Shown one piece after another: positions 47,114 to 59,825 of a DNA stretch of 64,000 nucleotides; the first letter of the stretch is position 1, and each line of letters begins with the position of its first letter. The notes under the pieces are model-generated. The model was given only the letters and a program-made list of their open reading frames with translations, was not told where the DNA came from and searched no databases. The stretch lies in contig NC_083339.1 in the NCBI RefSeq assembly GCF_019175385.1, positions 78,388,307 to 78,452,306 on the forward strand. Reading direction: 5' to 3'. Source of the stretch: Lycium barbarum (Eukaryota; Streptophyta; Magnoliopsida; Solanales; Solanaceae). Both the position numbers and the translations under genes were made by a program.

Positions 47114-50030
47114 TGTTATGTTCCGTGTTTTTGTATAATTGGAAATCGAGAAATAATTAAGATTTGTGTGTTATAAGGAAATATTTTGATTTTAGTGAAT
47201 ATGACTATGTTGATTATGGAATCATTAATGTTAAGACATCGGGGAAGGCCGAGGGTAAATTTGGAATTTCGGAAATTAGTTTCGGGAATTACAAAACGGG
47301 ACTTTTATGAATTGGGCCAAGAAAATATGACACAAAAATTTGAAGCCCAAGTTGAGGGGTGGCCGGCCATAGGCCTTGGCCCAAACCCATTTTAAATGGT
47401 CATGTGAATTACATGTGACCATTGATTAAGATATATATCATTGTGTGCCTTAGAATCTTCAAGAAACAAAAATCAAACAAACCTTGGGAGCAAAAACCCC
47501 CTTCGGCCGAACCCCATTTTTCAACAACAAAAAAATTTTCCTAGCCTTGTTTTGATTCTAAAAATCTTGTTCTTCCCATATTTGTAGTAAGTTCAAGACG
47601 CTCTCCGACGTGATACAATTTTTTTGGCGAGGGAATCACGTTTGCGGAAGTCGGAATTTCAAGAAAAGGTAAGAATTTTGCCCCTTTAATGTTATAGAAT
47701 TGATATGAATATGTTAAGGATTGAGAATAGACGAGAATCCCGTAACTTTGATGTATATAAAAAGTCGTGGGTGTGTGTGTGTTTGGTGTTGGAGCCGTGG
47801 CACTTATGTAGTGTAAAGTGATATGAATTGATCTTGTTTAGTTTGTATAATGTGTCGTTGTGGCCTTTATGTCGTAAATGATTGATTGATGAATTGGATT
47901 GGCGTTGGAAAATGATTTCGGAACGTTATCGGAAAGTGTATACCTTTGGTGTAGTTGTGTATATCATTGTATGTCTAAGGTGCTAAAGACTTTAAATATG
48001 ATTTATGGTTGATGTTAATGAATTCGGAATGAAACGACGCAAGTTAGAATGTTCGTCGTGACTTTTGGTGTTTTGAAAGAATTATGGAAAGTAATGGATT
48101 TTGCGCAATTTCGTGTATGGCTTGGAATGTATTTGGAATGTGATGGCATAATCTTGAATGAGTAAATGAATACAATAATATGGATATAGATTTGGAATTT
48201 TGAAGTTTGAATGAAAGATTTCCAACTTGCGTAGTAAGGTAGACTTTTGAAGTTTGAATATGGTTTATATTGTTTGATGATGTTTGGGTTGTTGTTGTTG
48301 ATGTATTTTGAGCCGAGCTAAGTCTCGGGGGTGTTAGATTTATAGGGGAAATGCTGCCGAAATTTCGGTAGACAAAAATGAAGTTAATGGCATTTTTAAG
48401 CCTAAGAATCTCAATTGGTAACTTTGACCATTTGCAGATTTCAGACGAAACGGGACTTGACTTTTGGGAGAGCATACGACGTCTGTAAGGTATGTAAAGC
48501 TTCCCACTTCTTCATTTGGCATGTCTTAGTGTGATAGGCGAATATTGGAACTTCCGGAGCATTTCTGCTCCTCGAAACCCGATCCACAGAAAAGTTACTA
48601 TTCATTCAATTCAATTAAAGCCTAAGGGCTCTATTTTGACTAGAATGCCACCAATCGTCCGAAACCTATCGAAATGTGGTCGGGTAACTTAGAAATGATT
48701 ATGTATGACCTTTTGGCCCCTAAATGTTTGTAAATTATGTTCGCCACCTCAATTTGACTCGAGGTGGGCCCGCTAACCCCGAGACGCCCTATTTGCCTTA
48801 TTGGGCTATCTTTGTGAATAAAGTTTGATATGCTACTTTCGATTTTGGAACTCCCTCCTATGAGATATATTTGGAATATTATGATATGCTAAGTTACGTT
48901 TTGAGCCATACGTACCATTTTGGAAACTTTTGTGAAACGGATCTTTGTATCGACTAAGTATTCGCTTATTTTGTGCTATGGAACGATTTGTAACACTATT
49001 ATGTTTTGAAAGACTATTTTGAAGTATGATTTGCATTTGTTTGCTCACGACTCCGCTCGTGCCTTATTATGACTTCGTTCACCGGTTCCCGGGCCGGTTA
49101 TGATTCGTGCGCCTTACAATAATTCGGCCGTATGCTGTGTTACGGTTCCCGAGGCTTCGCCATAGGGCCGGGTTCCGTTTGGAGTTATGCTGTGATATGG
49201 CTCGTGATGCGATACGCTCACCTATGTTTGTGTTTGTGTTCGGAGATACGGAGATTTGAAACCTTCTGGTGTTATGCTGTGTGTGGCGCCAGCGTCGGAG
49301 TGGCGACCACGTTCCTAAGCGTTTGCATGATTTCGTTTGCATTATGTATACGTATATGATTTTGATACGGATTTTGACATCCCGATTTGTACTCCACTTT
49401 GTTATCTGATTTGCTTTCAGTTTTGATCCATATTTCTGTACTCCGTGCTTTACATACTCAGTACATATTTCGTACTGACCCCCTTTCTTCGGGGGCTGCG
49501 TTTCATGCCCGCAGGTGCAGATAATGGTGATCCTCCACAGTAGGCTTCCCTCTTTGCTATTCCGGAGTACTCCTCTTTGATCCGGAGTCCACTTTTGGTA
49601 CAGACTCTTTTTTGCTATGTATATTCCGTACATTTGACTATTTGGGTACGGCTGGGCCCTGTCTCGCTATATGTCTTTGTTTTGGGTTCGTAGAGGCCTG
49701 TAGTCATATATGTGGGGCGAGGGTCCTATCTATGTTCGTTTGATTTTGTTTTTTTCTGGTCTTAAAGCGGTCCGTTTGTTATGATGGCCCTAAATGGCCC
49801 TTATGCTATGTTTGCACTTTTGACCGGCGATGCTTATTCCGCCGCGTCGTTTGGATTTGATATGACGTTTTTGTTTATGTGACCGCTTAAGACATATTTT
49901 CGATACAAATTATGTTTGATATGACTTTTATGAAATTTTGAAATAAGTTTGGATTTGGCAATGAATACGTAATTTGGTCTGGGTACCCAAGTAGGGTGCC
50001 AGTCGCGGCCCACGGGGCTGGGTCGTGACA
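47114..50030 (+). repeat. Solo LTR of the LARD-related family, plus strand
   Basis: 2917 bp; starts TGTTATGTTCCGTG and ends GGGTCGTGACA, with TSD ATTAT at 47109-47113 and 50031-50035. It is the reverse-orientation relative of the LARD LTRs (same U3 motif TATAGGGGAAATGCTGCCG at 48341, same R hairpins at 49459-49500, same GCCACGGGGCTGGGTCGTG-type end) but clearly more diverged from them than they are from each other. It arose by LTR-LTR recombination removing the internal region. Confidence 0.93.
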
Positions 50031-51440
50031 ATTATGATTGTTGTTGAGTTGTGATATAAATGTGTTATAAACGATGTTAAGATCATGGAATAGACATTGT
50101 ATATGAGTGGACGAGGTCTAAGGTTACAACCATGAATATGGGTGAACTAGGAGTAAATTAAGGAAGGTGGTTAATGTGAATGACTAATGGCCATTGTTAT
50201 GATGTTAATGAAGGTAGAAACGCTAACGTTGGAGGGGGACACGCAAGTGTAGAATAGTGCGACGAAAAGGTATGTAAGGCTAACACTTCTTTCATAAGGC
50301 GTGGTTCTTTGTCAAAATTTCTAAATCCTCTATACGAGTATGTTGTCTCCAAATGATTGACCTTCCGAGCTCATAAGCTCACGATCCTCGATATGTACTA
50401 CGTTTGTACTACGCTCCTCATATAACGAGTAAGCCTATAATATAGACGTAGCGGTAATGATGATGATAGTAATGATGATGATAATAATAATGATGCTAAA
50501 GGTGCCTACGGGCTATTAGATGTATGTGTGCCTATGAAGGGCTATAATGAAACCCCGAGCCTATGGTGCCGGGTAGAGTATATGTTTATATATATGTATG
50601 TATATGATTACGTAACGCGCGCACACATCTGCAGATGGTACGGATAACCCTGAAGCCTTGGTAGGGCCAGGTAGATATAACATTGAGCCTTGGTTGGCCA
50701 AGTATGTATGAAACACCGAACCTTATGGTCGGGTACGCTATGTATGTATATAAGTGTATGGCTATGTATATAATATGAATATAAATGTGAAAAGACTATG
50801 TATATGAATGCAAATAGGGGCATGTATACGAATATGAGCACTATTATGAAATACACATGAGAAATGGAAAGTTCCTATGAAAGGCAGGTAAGTGCCATGA
50901 TGATGATATTATTGTCTTCCCTCCTTTGTCACTTCATATATTGTCTATGATGCTTCTATATTAATGTTGATCATGCTTTACATACTCAGTACATTCTTCG
51001 TACTGACGTCCTTTTATTTGTGGACGCTGCGTCAGGCCCGCAGGTGCACAGGGAGACAGATTTGATCCATAGCTGCTTATTCAGAGATTGCATAGCAGAG
51101 CTCCATTTCCTTCGGAGCCATAGCTTTTGGGTACTTATTCTTTTGTGTATATAATTATGGGCATAGCGGGGTCCTGTCCCGCTTATGTGACATGTTATAC
51201 TCTTCTTAGAGGCTCGTAGTCACGTGTATGTGGTTGGATATGTCTGGCCTTGTCGGCCTATATTTTGTATATCATTTTGTTGGCCTCGTCGGCCCATGTA
51301 CATTTTGGTGGCATAGATGCCTATGATGATTGAAGATTTTGTCGTCCAATGGGACTAGTATGACTGATGTGGCTCACCTAGATGCAAGCCCAAGTGTAAG
51401 CTAAGGGGTGCTTGGGTGGGCTAGCACCGGGTGCTCGTCG

Positions 51441-51463
51441 CCCCCCCCCCCCCCCCCCCCCCC
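51441..51463. repeat. Poly-C run, 23 bases
   Basis: Uninterrupted C run close to the end of the element C 3' LTR. True length may be affected by sequencing error. Confidence 0.8.
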
Positions 51464-51479
51464 AAGTCGGGTCGTGACA

Positions 51480-52400
51480 ATGAGATACGGGCTCTTCGAG
51501 TTCTCGGTGATGCCTTTCAGGCTAATTAATGCTCCGGCAGCCTTCATGTACTTAATGAATAGTGTGTTCTAGCCTTATCTTGATGTGTTCGTGATTGTGT
51601 TTATTGTTGATATTCTAATATAATCTCGTTTGGTAGCTGAGCATGCGGGCCACTTGCAGATAGTGTTGCAGGCACTTCAGGATCATAAGTTGTACGCCAA
51701 GTTCTATAAATGTGAATTTTTAGTAAATTCGGTGGCTTTCCTTGGTCATGTGATATCTGATGAGGGCATCAGTGTAGATATCCATAAGATAGATGCAGCA
51801 AAAAATTAGCTGAGACTCACGACACTATGTGAAGTACGTAGTTATCTTGGACTAGCTAGCAATTATAGGAGGTTCACAGAAGGGTTTTCTTCGATATCGG
51901 CACCATTGACTAGATTTACTCAGAAACCAACTAAGTTCCAGTGGTGCAGCACTTGTGAGCGTAGCTTCCAAGAATTGAAGAATCGATTGCGTCGGCACCA
52001 AGTTTTACTCTCCCGAAAGGTACAGAGGGTTAAGTGGTGGTATATTGTGATTCTTCGAGTATAAGTTTGGAATGCGTATTAATATAGCATGGTAAGGTAA
52101 TTGCTTATGTGCCCCGGCAATTGAATAAGCACAAAATGAACTATCTAGCTCATGATCTAGAATTGGCAGCAGTGGCCTATGTACTGAATATTTAGTGGCA
52201 TTATTTATATGGTGTTCATGTTGAAAACTATACGGATCACAAGAGTGCAATATATATTCAAGAAAAAAGAGCTGAACTTGAGGCAGCGAAGAAGGCTAGA
52301 GTTTCTAAAAGATTATGACATCGAGATATTGTAGCTTCCCGGCAAAGCCAACGTTGTAGCGGATGCTCTTAGCTACAAGTCTATGGGCAGTTTAGTACAT
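51480..52400 (+). pseudogene. Reverse transcriptase second part and RNase H of E0
   Basis: Continues the split RT: RYGLFEFSVMPF, then LDVFVIVFIVDIL, where the first Asp of the FIDD/YVDD box is Val, with stops on either side. LGLASNYRRFTEGFSS and the RNase H region (GKVIAY, DHKSA, LNLRQRRRL-like) follow with several stops and frameshifts. It is clearly older than elements A and C. Confidence 0.85.
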
Positions 52401-53209
52401 GTAGGAAACGGAGAAAAGAGAGCTAATGAAAGAACTTCATCAGCTTGCTAGTTTGGGGATCATGTTATTAGACTCCGATGACGGAGGCATAGTAGTTCAG
52501 AACAGGGCAGAATCATCTCTTGTAGCCGAAGTAAAAGCACGACAGTATGAAGATCGGATATTGGTACGACTTAGAGAAGGGATCCAACAACATAATACTA
52601 TGAATTTTGAGCTCGATTTAGATGGTGCGTTGAAATATCAAGGCTGATTATGTGTGCCATATGTAGCGAGGTTGCGAAATAAGATCATGACGGAAGCCTA
52701 TCAGTCACGGTACTCTATTCATATTTGTTCGATAAAAACGTATCTTGACATTAAAGAAATGTATTAGTGGAACGATATTAAAAAGGATATTGCAGAGTTT
52801 ACGGCTCACTACCCCAATTGCCAACAAGTTATGATAGAACATCAGAAGTCCGGCGGGTTGATTCAGGGTATACAAATTTTGACATGGAAATGGGAAGTAA
52901 TCAATATTGACTTCATTACTGGTCTACCTCATTCATACCATAAGTTTTATTCTATATGGGTGATTTTTGATCGACTCACGAAGTCAGCTCACTTTCTACT
53001 AGTCAAGACGATTTATACGTTGGAAGATTATACTAAGTTGTATATTAAGGAGATTGTTAGGCTTCACGATGTCCACATATCCATTATATCTAACCGAGGT
53101 GCGTAATTTACGGATAAATTTTTAGGACATTTCAGGAAGGTTTTGGCACACAAGTGAATCTCAGTACAACATTCCATTCTCAAAGAGACGACCAAGCTGA
53201 ACATACTAT
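52401..53209 (+). pseudogene. Integrase N-terminal and core of E0
   Basis: VQNRAESSLVAEVKARQYED, zinc-binding region with CPNCQQ decayed to YPNCQQ, WKWEVINIDFITGLP (first Asp kept), IISNRGA (second Asp changed to Asn), then a stop and frameshift, and HSQRDDQAEHTI, where it is cut by the solo LTR at 53210. It resumes at 58703. Two catalytic-site problems mark it as long dead. Confidence 0.85.
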
Positions 53210-56200
53210 TGTTACACCTCAAAAGTTTTCGCGTCGTTGCGACTTGAGTAAACTAACATAAGCTCAAGGAGGTCATATAACCCTTATAAGGTTAAGGAAT
53301 GCTCTTAACAATTGTTAAGCAAGTCTAAAGGTTTTGGGATCAAGAAAATAGTTTGTCGAAAATTTGAACAAATTTGGCAAAACTTTTGGGTCAACTTTAG
53401 AGAAGTATATCTTTTAGTATATCAAGAGTTTTGGAGTAAAACAAAATTCTAAAATGAATTTCATGAAGTCTAGTTTCCAACGCAACAAACCGCTTGTCGA
53501 TATGTCATCAGAGTAGAGAGTTATGGATGTTACAAGTTAGGACAGCGGAGCAGAGATGCGAAAGCTACAGTGGGCGATGCGCTGCTACAGTGTGCAAAAT
53601 TTTAGTTCGGTTCCACCAACCTTGGGAAGTATTAAAGGACCCTTTTGGGTCATGTTTGGGTCATTTCCCAACTCTAGACCCTTCTAGAACATACAAGAAT
53701 ATTCCTACAAGTCTAGAAATGTCACGACCCAACCCCGTGGGCCGCGACCAGTGCCCGAGCTGGGCACCTATACGTACCCGATACCCCAAATTAGCATATT
53801 AACAGAATAATAATATAATAATAATATTAGTGGTCGCTACAGAATTTAGCAGAAAAGCAGACTTGGCACACATAGGCCGATAAGGCCATCACAGAACAGA
53901 ATATCCCAAACATATGTACAGAACCCACACAGATGTATCCACAGACCTCTACAGAACATATCATAATCATAAGACGGGACAGGGCCCCGTCATACCCTGA
54001 ACAAAGTACATATCCAGATAGCAGTGACAGACTGTACCAAAAGATGGGCTCTGTAGAAGAGAGCGCCCCAAATAGCAGAAATAGGATCCTAAACGTGTGG
54101 ATCAGCGAACCTGTCGTCAGTACCTGCGCGGCATGAAAACGCAGCCCCCGAAGAAAGGGGGTCAGTACGAAATATGTACTGAATATGTAAAGCGAAATCA
54201 CAGAAGTCAAATCATAATGGTTACAGAAAATGAGTACAGAATCCAGAGTGTCAAATGCATATTTCCAAAACAGACAGAATGCGTACAGAAACATATGTCA
54301 TATCATATCATATCCGGTCCCTGACACGGGACTCGGCAGACAGAATGTGGCCACCCTCCCGACGCTGGTGCCACTATACAGAGGAATCAGAAAAAGGGGC
54401 GTGGCCCCGTATCATATAATGTCATATCAAAATGGCCATACAGATCAGATCAGAATAGGCGGACATGGCACATCATACTCCACAGACCCATGTACGCGTA
54501 TACCTGCCCCCTCACATCGGGACACGGCGAACAATGCAGAGAATTTCGCTTGACAACATATCCTGGCCCGGGCTCAGTGTGGGAAACATTGGGACATCCA
54601 CGAATGGAGTAGTGAGAGACTAATGCAATTTAAAAATATCATAAATGTTTTCAAAGACTCGATGAAGCGTATCAAAGACAAACCAATCCAATGGAGTCGG
54701 ACGGAATCATAATAAATGTATTTCGGATATCATAATAAATTACAGAAGTATAACTTTCCCGAAGTCATTCCGAGTGTCAAAATAATTTATAATATTTAAC
54801 AGAATATTTAAAATAATATTCGTTAAGCGATTAGTAGGGTAATTAAAACATTTCTTTCAAAAATCGCTTAAAAAGGAAGCTTTAACACATTAGGGGCAAA
54901 ACCGTAAATAGCGGGCCCGCCTTGGGACAAACAAGGCGGCGGGCTTTGATTGTGCCCTCTAAGCATATAGTATCACCTAAAAAGGTTATACAAACATTCT
55001 ATGACTTTCTGAATAATTTAGAGCAAAATTGCATAATTTCAGAAAAAGCGTATCAAAATGGTTCAATTCTACTGAAGGAAAAACTGAAATTTTGTCTTGC
55101 GGATTCCGAGGGCCAAGAGGTCCTTCGAGGCCCGGATCCGACCCTAACACACTAGGGGCATGCCAAGGGAAGAATTGGGGTTGCTTTACATACCTTTCGC
55201 GCTCCTTAAGCCTTTCCAAACTCACTTCCCGTTTCGTCGAAAAACTGCAATTGGTCAAGTTTACCAATTGTGAATTATTAATGCCATTATTTCAACTTTA
55301 AGCATATTTGGCTACCGAAATTTCGGCAGCACTTCCCCTATACATATGACACCCCGAGAATTCAACTCGGCTATAAATCATCAACAACAACCCAAACGAC
55401 AACAACAATATCAACAATGAACATTAAAAACACAAATATCCTTCAACTAGTCATTTTTCTCACAAGTTGACATAATCTTCAATTCAACCCAACTTTCAAC
55501 TAAGATCAATAATTTCATATTCAACAACCATCATGATCATCACCATATAGTTCTAGAAACATTTCATATCGTTTTCCTTAAGATATACACTCGATATACA
55601 TGATATACAATCTTCCGCCAAAATCATAACTTATGCAAAACATCAAATCTTTGGCATACAACTTCATAACAAGTTTCCAACTTCCAAATTCATCAACCAT
55701 AATCATAATTCACATCTTAACAACTTCATTTCCATAATATCACAAAATTATTCTAAAGTGACATAATCATCTACATTCCAACTTCAACCAAAATTCATTC
55801 AACTTTCATTCCCAATATGATTTCCATCATAACCACAACTAGAATGCAACATAAAATTCAACTCATATATGTATACAACATATATACACCCATGGCTACA
55901 TATATATATACATACCCACTTTGCAAACTTCCTTATTTCCATAATTTCTACTCATTTCCACATACCACAACATAAACAAACCTTCATAACATAAGAAAAA
56001 GGAATTGAGTCTTACCTTTTTCTACAAACTTCTTCACTTGAACAAGTTGTCAACTTGAAGAAATAAGTGCTCCTTCTTCCAAAACAATTACACCAAGTTG
56101 TAGAGGACACTTAATTTAGTAGGAATTCAACAAGAAAATAATTTTAGAGGCAAGATTTTGAGGGGTGATTTTTCATGGCCAAACCCGAAATGCCCTCTTT

Positions 56201-58702
56201 TTGTTCTTGTTTTTCTCTTGTTTTTCCTCCTATTCTTTCTCTTGAAAGTTCTATGGAATTTGGATGATTAAGTGGTCTTTTATTCATTGACCACATGACT
56301 TAATTCCATGGGCTTGGATCCTTTTTATGGACCATGGCCGAATGGCTCCTCACTTGGGCCTGAATTTTTTTTTTCATTTTTTTGGGCCAACTCGGTTGGT
56401 CCCGAGTTGGGCCTAGCCCACTGACCTTTCGACCTTAAAACGTTCATATCTCCTTGTACCGACGTCACCTGGGAACCCACGACCTATGGATGGAAAGCTA
56501 ATTCAATTATCTACAACTTTTAGTTCAAGGTATTTTCGAAATTCCAAACTTACAATACAGTTTTTACCCCAAAGTCAGGTCACCCGAAAACGTTTTCTTA
56601 AAAATATTCATTTGGAGGGTTTCCACTTTGATTTGGTCCAAAGGTACTTCATGAGTTGTGTTTAACTTTACATATGTGATTCATATGACTTTTCAGATGT
56701 TCCAAAAAAAATCTCGGTATGTGGGCCCCACCCCAGCAGATGCTCCGAGGTTCAAAAATACGGGATATAACAAGAAACCTCTCCAAACATATTCCAATAT
56801 ATTTCCAAGCTTAAACCAAGGATCAAAGTGAAGATTAAAGTGGTTAAGGTTTGCAAGTGAGGTATACACTTGTCTCCTCTTCTTGAAGATATTTGGGTGA
56901 GTATTTTTAAGGTGAAGTAACCATGGAATTGTTCTTTAATTTTGAGGTATGATTTCATCTTAGTTTCATGTTTATGAGTTTGTTTGGTAGTTATGTTGAG
57001 ATTTGAGGAGAAGAAACTGGAGAAAAGTTCAAATATGCATTTGATGATATTTTGAGTTGTGAATTAACCTGAGTTATAATTATTAGCATGTTTTGAGTAT
57101 AATCTTGTTATAAGGGATAATAATAATGTTAAGGAATTGTCGTATACAAGTGTATAAGGGGTTGTATGAAGTTGTTGTTATGGATTGATTATGAAAAGAA
57201 GTTTTGGGATTGAATTGAGTATAGTTTGAATCTAACCTTTAGATTATGGAATTGTTGATGTTTTATTATGCTTTGGGAGTTGTTTTGAAGATTGGAGGAG
57301 GTAGAAGATATAAGGGAAATACTGTCTGATTTCCTTTGGCTTACGAATTAATCTAATTTGACCTTGTAGGCGTTTCAATGACTTCCTCTTAGTGTGAATC
57401 ATTTTAAATATAGATTTACAAGCTCGGAAGGATAAGCATTGAGTAGTTAAGGAGACCCAAAAGGTCTTTTAAGGCTAAACCCTTTCTTTCTAATGGCATG
57501 ATTCTTTTCTTATGAACCCATACATGTTTTCCATAACATTCTTATTCCCAAAAGCTAGAGGTTTATGATTCTTAGAGTTTCTTATGATGCTAAAGATAAG
57601 TATGTTCTATAATGATAATGATGATGATGATGATTCCATTTTTGGAGATTCCAAAGCTTATGGTTTTAATGCTATTACGAGGTTATTGATCTTATTTCAT
57701 GATTTTTTTATTTTATCCATTGTTGTTGATCTCACCTTAAGATAGTTGTTCCATCAAGGTGAGATATAGCGATGATGATTATTCCATAATATAAATCGGA
57801 GGTTACCGACCTTACGTCACTCCAATAAAGTAGTAGCTTTTATTTGGGCTCTGATGCATGCTACTTATATGATATATGTATGTATGGGATATGGGGAAAG
57901 GTGAGGCGTTATATACGCATAACCACCTGATCAGCTGGTATACTATAATATCATCCCGGAAGCGGTATATATGGTTAAATGGATCGGGTCGTTCGTTCCT
58001 CGGCAACATATGTAATGACGATATGATATATAGATCGGGCTGCATGCTCCGCAGCACTATTATGTTATATATGTATAAAAAAAAATTAAAAAGAAAGCTA
58101 AGCATGCATGGTATCCGACTAAGAGGCATTCAGATGTACAGGTTAACTCTCTATTTCATGTTATGTTCCCTATCTCTTGTTCTGCTGCTATTCATGCCTT
58201 ATATACTCAGTACATTATTCGTACTGACATCCTTTCTTGTGGACGCTGCGTTCATGCCCACAGGAAAGCAGGGTAACGGATCTGATCCTTAGGAGCTTTA
58301 TCAGCAGAGTCTCAGGAGCGCTCCATTTGCTTCGGAGCCAAAGTCTGTTGGTATTACTCTCTTGTGTATATATATACTTGGGCATAGTAGAGTCCTGCCC
58401 CATCTTTATGGATTCCTGTATTCTATATGCGCATAGAGAGATGTATGTCTAGATGTCCTATAACCTTATTAGTTCATTTCGTTGTATCATATTTAGGTAG
58501 CCATGTCGGCTTATGTTTCTGGGCATAGTGTTGATGATTATATAGAGATGTGCCATAATCTTGTGATATATTCCTTTAAAAAATGTGATACCCATGAGCT
58601 AGCTTTGTGGCCCACCTAGGAATAATTATGATATGTACATTCAGAGGTGCTCGGTAGGTTAGCTCCGGGTGCCCGTCATGGCCCTCTGGTTGGGTCGTGA
58701 CA
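53210..58702 (+). repeat. Solo LTR in the integrase of E0, carrying a nested solo LTR
   Basis: Starts TGTTACACCTCAAAAG, ends GGTTGGGTCGTGACA; TSD ACTAT at 53205-53209 and 58703-58707. Own length about 2435 bp. Direct repeat GCTACAGTG in a CG-rich cluster (53540-53600) lies where other families have palindrome arrays. R inverted repeat near 58208-58226. The R-U5 half matches the fragment at 17025-18044. Confidence 0.92.
53720..56772 (-). repeat. Solo LTR of a LARD-related family, minus strand
   Basis: 3053 bp, starts TGTTATATCCCG at 56772 (minus sense) and ends GTCGTGACA at 53720. TSD AGAAA at 53715-53719 and 56773-56777. R hairpins near 54145-54182, CCGAAATTTCGGCAGCACTT motif at 55316. A perfect-looking inverted repeat CCAACTCGG...CCGAGTTGG sits near 56387-56410. 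No coding. Confidence 0.93.
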
Positions 58703-59460
58703 ACTATTTAGAGACTCGAGGATACGTTTCGTGCTTGCGTGCTAAACTTCAAGGTTAATTGGGATGGTCATCTACTTCTTATAGAGTTTTCCTACAATAA
58801 TAGCTATCACTTCAGCATTAAGATGACCCCGTATGAGGCATTCTATGAGTGTAGATGTAGATCACCGATCGGATGGTTGAAGTGGGGGAAACAGAGTTAT
58901 TCGGGCCTGATATAGTTCACCAAGCCATTGAGAAGGTAATGTTGATATAAGAATGGTTGTGGATAGCCCAAAGCAGGTAGAAATCTTACTCGAATGTCCG
59001 ACGTCGTGATCTAGAGTTTAAGGTAGGCGATTGGGTGTTCCTGAAGATCTTGCCAATGAAAGGTGTTATGCGGTTCTGGAAGAAGGTTAAGCTGAATCCC
59101 CGATATATCGGGCCATATAAGATTCTTCGACGAATTAGGCAAGTAGTGTATGAATTGGAGTTACTGTCAGAGTTAGAGTTTCTGCACCCGGTATTTCATG
59201 TCTCTATGTTACGGAAATGTATCGGAGACCCTTTTGGGGTTGTCCCTATTGAGGATGTCCAAAGTACAGAAGACTTATCATATGAAGAATTGTTGGTTGC
59301 TATATTATATCAATAAGTCTGTAAATTCAAAACAAAGGATGTAGCTTCTGTCAATGTTTGTGGAGATACAATTACATTGAGGAAATGACATAGGAAGCAG
59401 AAGAGGAAATGAAGTCTAAATACCCTTACCTATCCTAGACAGAAGGTTCTTAGTAACTAA
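58703..59460 (+). pseudogene. Integrase end and eroded chromodomain of E0
   Basis: After the [35 protein letters not shown], several stops, then DWVFLKILPMKGVMRFWKK, NPRYIGPYKIL, HPVFHVSMLRKCIGDP to a stop at about 59316. The chromodomain follows only as fragments (DVASVNV, then KQKRK-type residues in shifted frames). It confirms E0 as a chromodomain-bearing Ty3/gypsy element. Confidence 0.85.
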
Positions 59461-59825
59461 TCCCCTATATATGTCCTCTATTACAATGCGTGTATTCTAA
59501 ATCATTTCCCGTTTGTCAGCAGATAATGAATGCACAAAAGTGCCGCTAGATACGACAAAAGCTGGAGAAACACTATAAGGTAATTAACAGCTAGTGAATA
59601 TTCTTTGTTATGTGATGATAGTGTGAGGTCTGATACATGTGTTTGATGCTTTGTAAAGCCCTATGAGTCTTATAGGATTGGTTTTGACTATTTGCAGGTT
59701 TTGCTAGTGTTCGTTTTATAGGGGAAACTATGTCAAAATTCTTGTAAGAATCCTTCAGTGAGTAACCTACCCATGGAACACTATATTCGAGGATGAATGT
59801 TCTTGGGGGAGGGGGGGGGGAGGAA
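59461..59825 (+). other. 3' untranslated internal segment with PPT (E0)
   Basis: TATAGGGGAAACTATGTC motif (59717), decayed hairpin TATTCG-AGGA-TGAATGT (59783-59801), then GGGGGAGGGGGGGGGGAGGAA (59805-59825, written here as the PPT) directly before the LTR. Confidence 0.82.

Larger units (their letters stand above)
32885..51479 (+). mobile_element. Element C: plus-strand chromovirus nested in the RT of E0
   Basis: 18.6 kb including later insertions. 5' LTR remnant 32885-34613; truncated minus-strand element 34614-39034 replacing the LTR end, PBS and Gag start; gag-PR-RT-RH-IN 39035-42600; PPT 42794-42816; 3' LTR 42817-51479 containing two solo LTRs. TSD ATGAG on both sides shows a single insertion event into E0. 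Coding is recognisable throughout but defective in PR and IN. Confidence 0.92.
42817..51479 (+). repeat. 3' LTR of element C with two nested solo LTRs
   Basis: Own sequence about 2.4 kb: 42817-42861, 46226-47113 and 50036-51479. It starts TGTTACACCTCGG and ends GTCGGGTCGTGACA. The CGTAAA array is at 46420-46700; the R inverted repeat CAGTACATTCTTCGTACTG near 50985. A run of 23 C (51441-51463) sits just before the terminal AAGTCGGGTCGTGACA, where other LTRs have a short non-repetitive link. TSD ATGAG follows. Confidence 0.9.
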
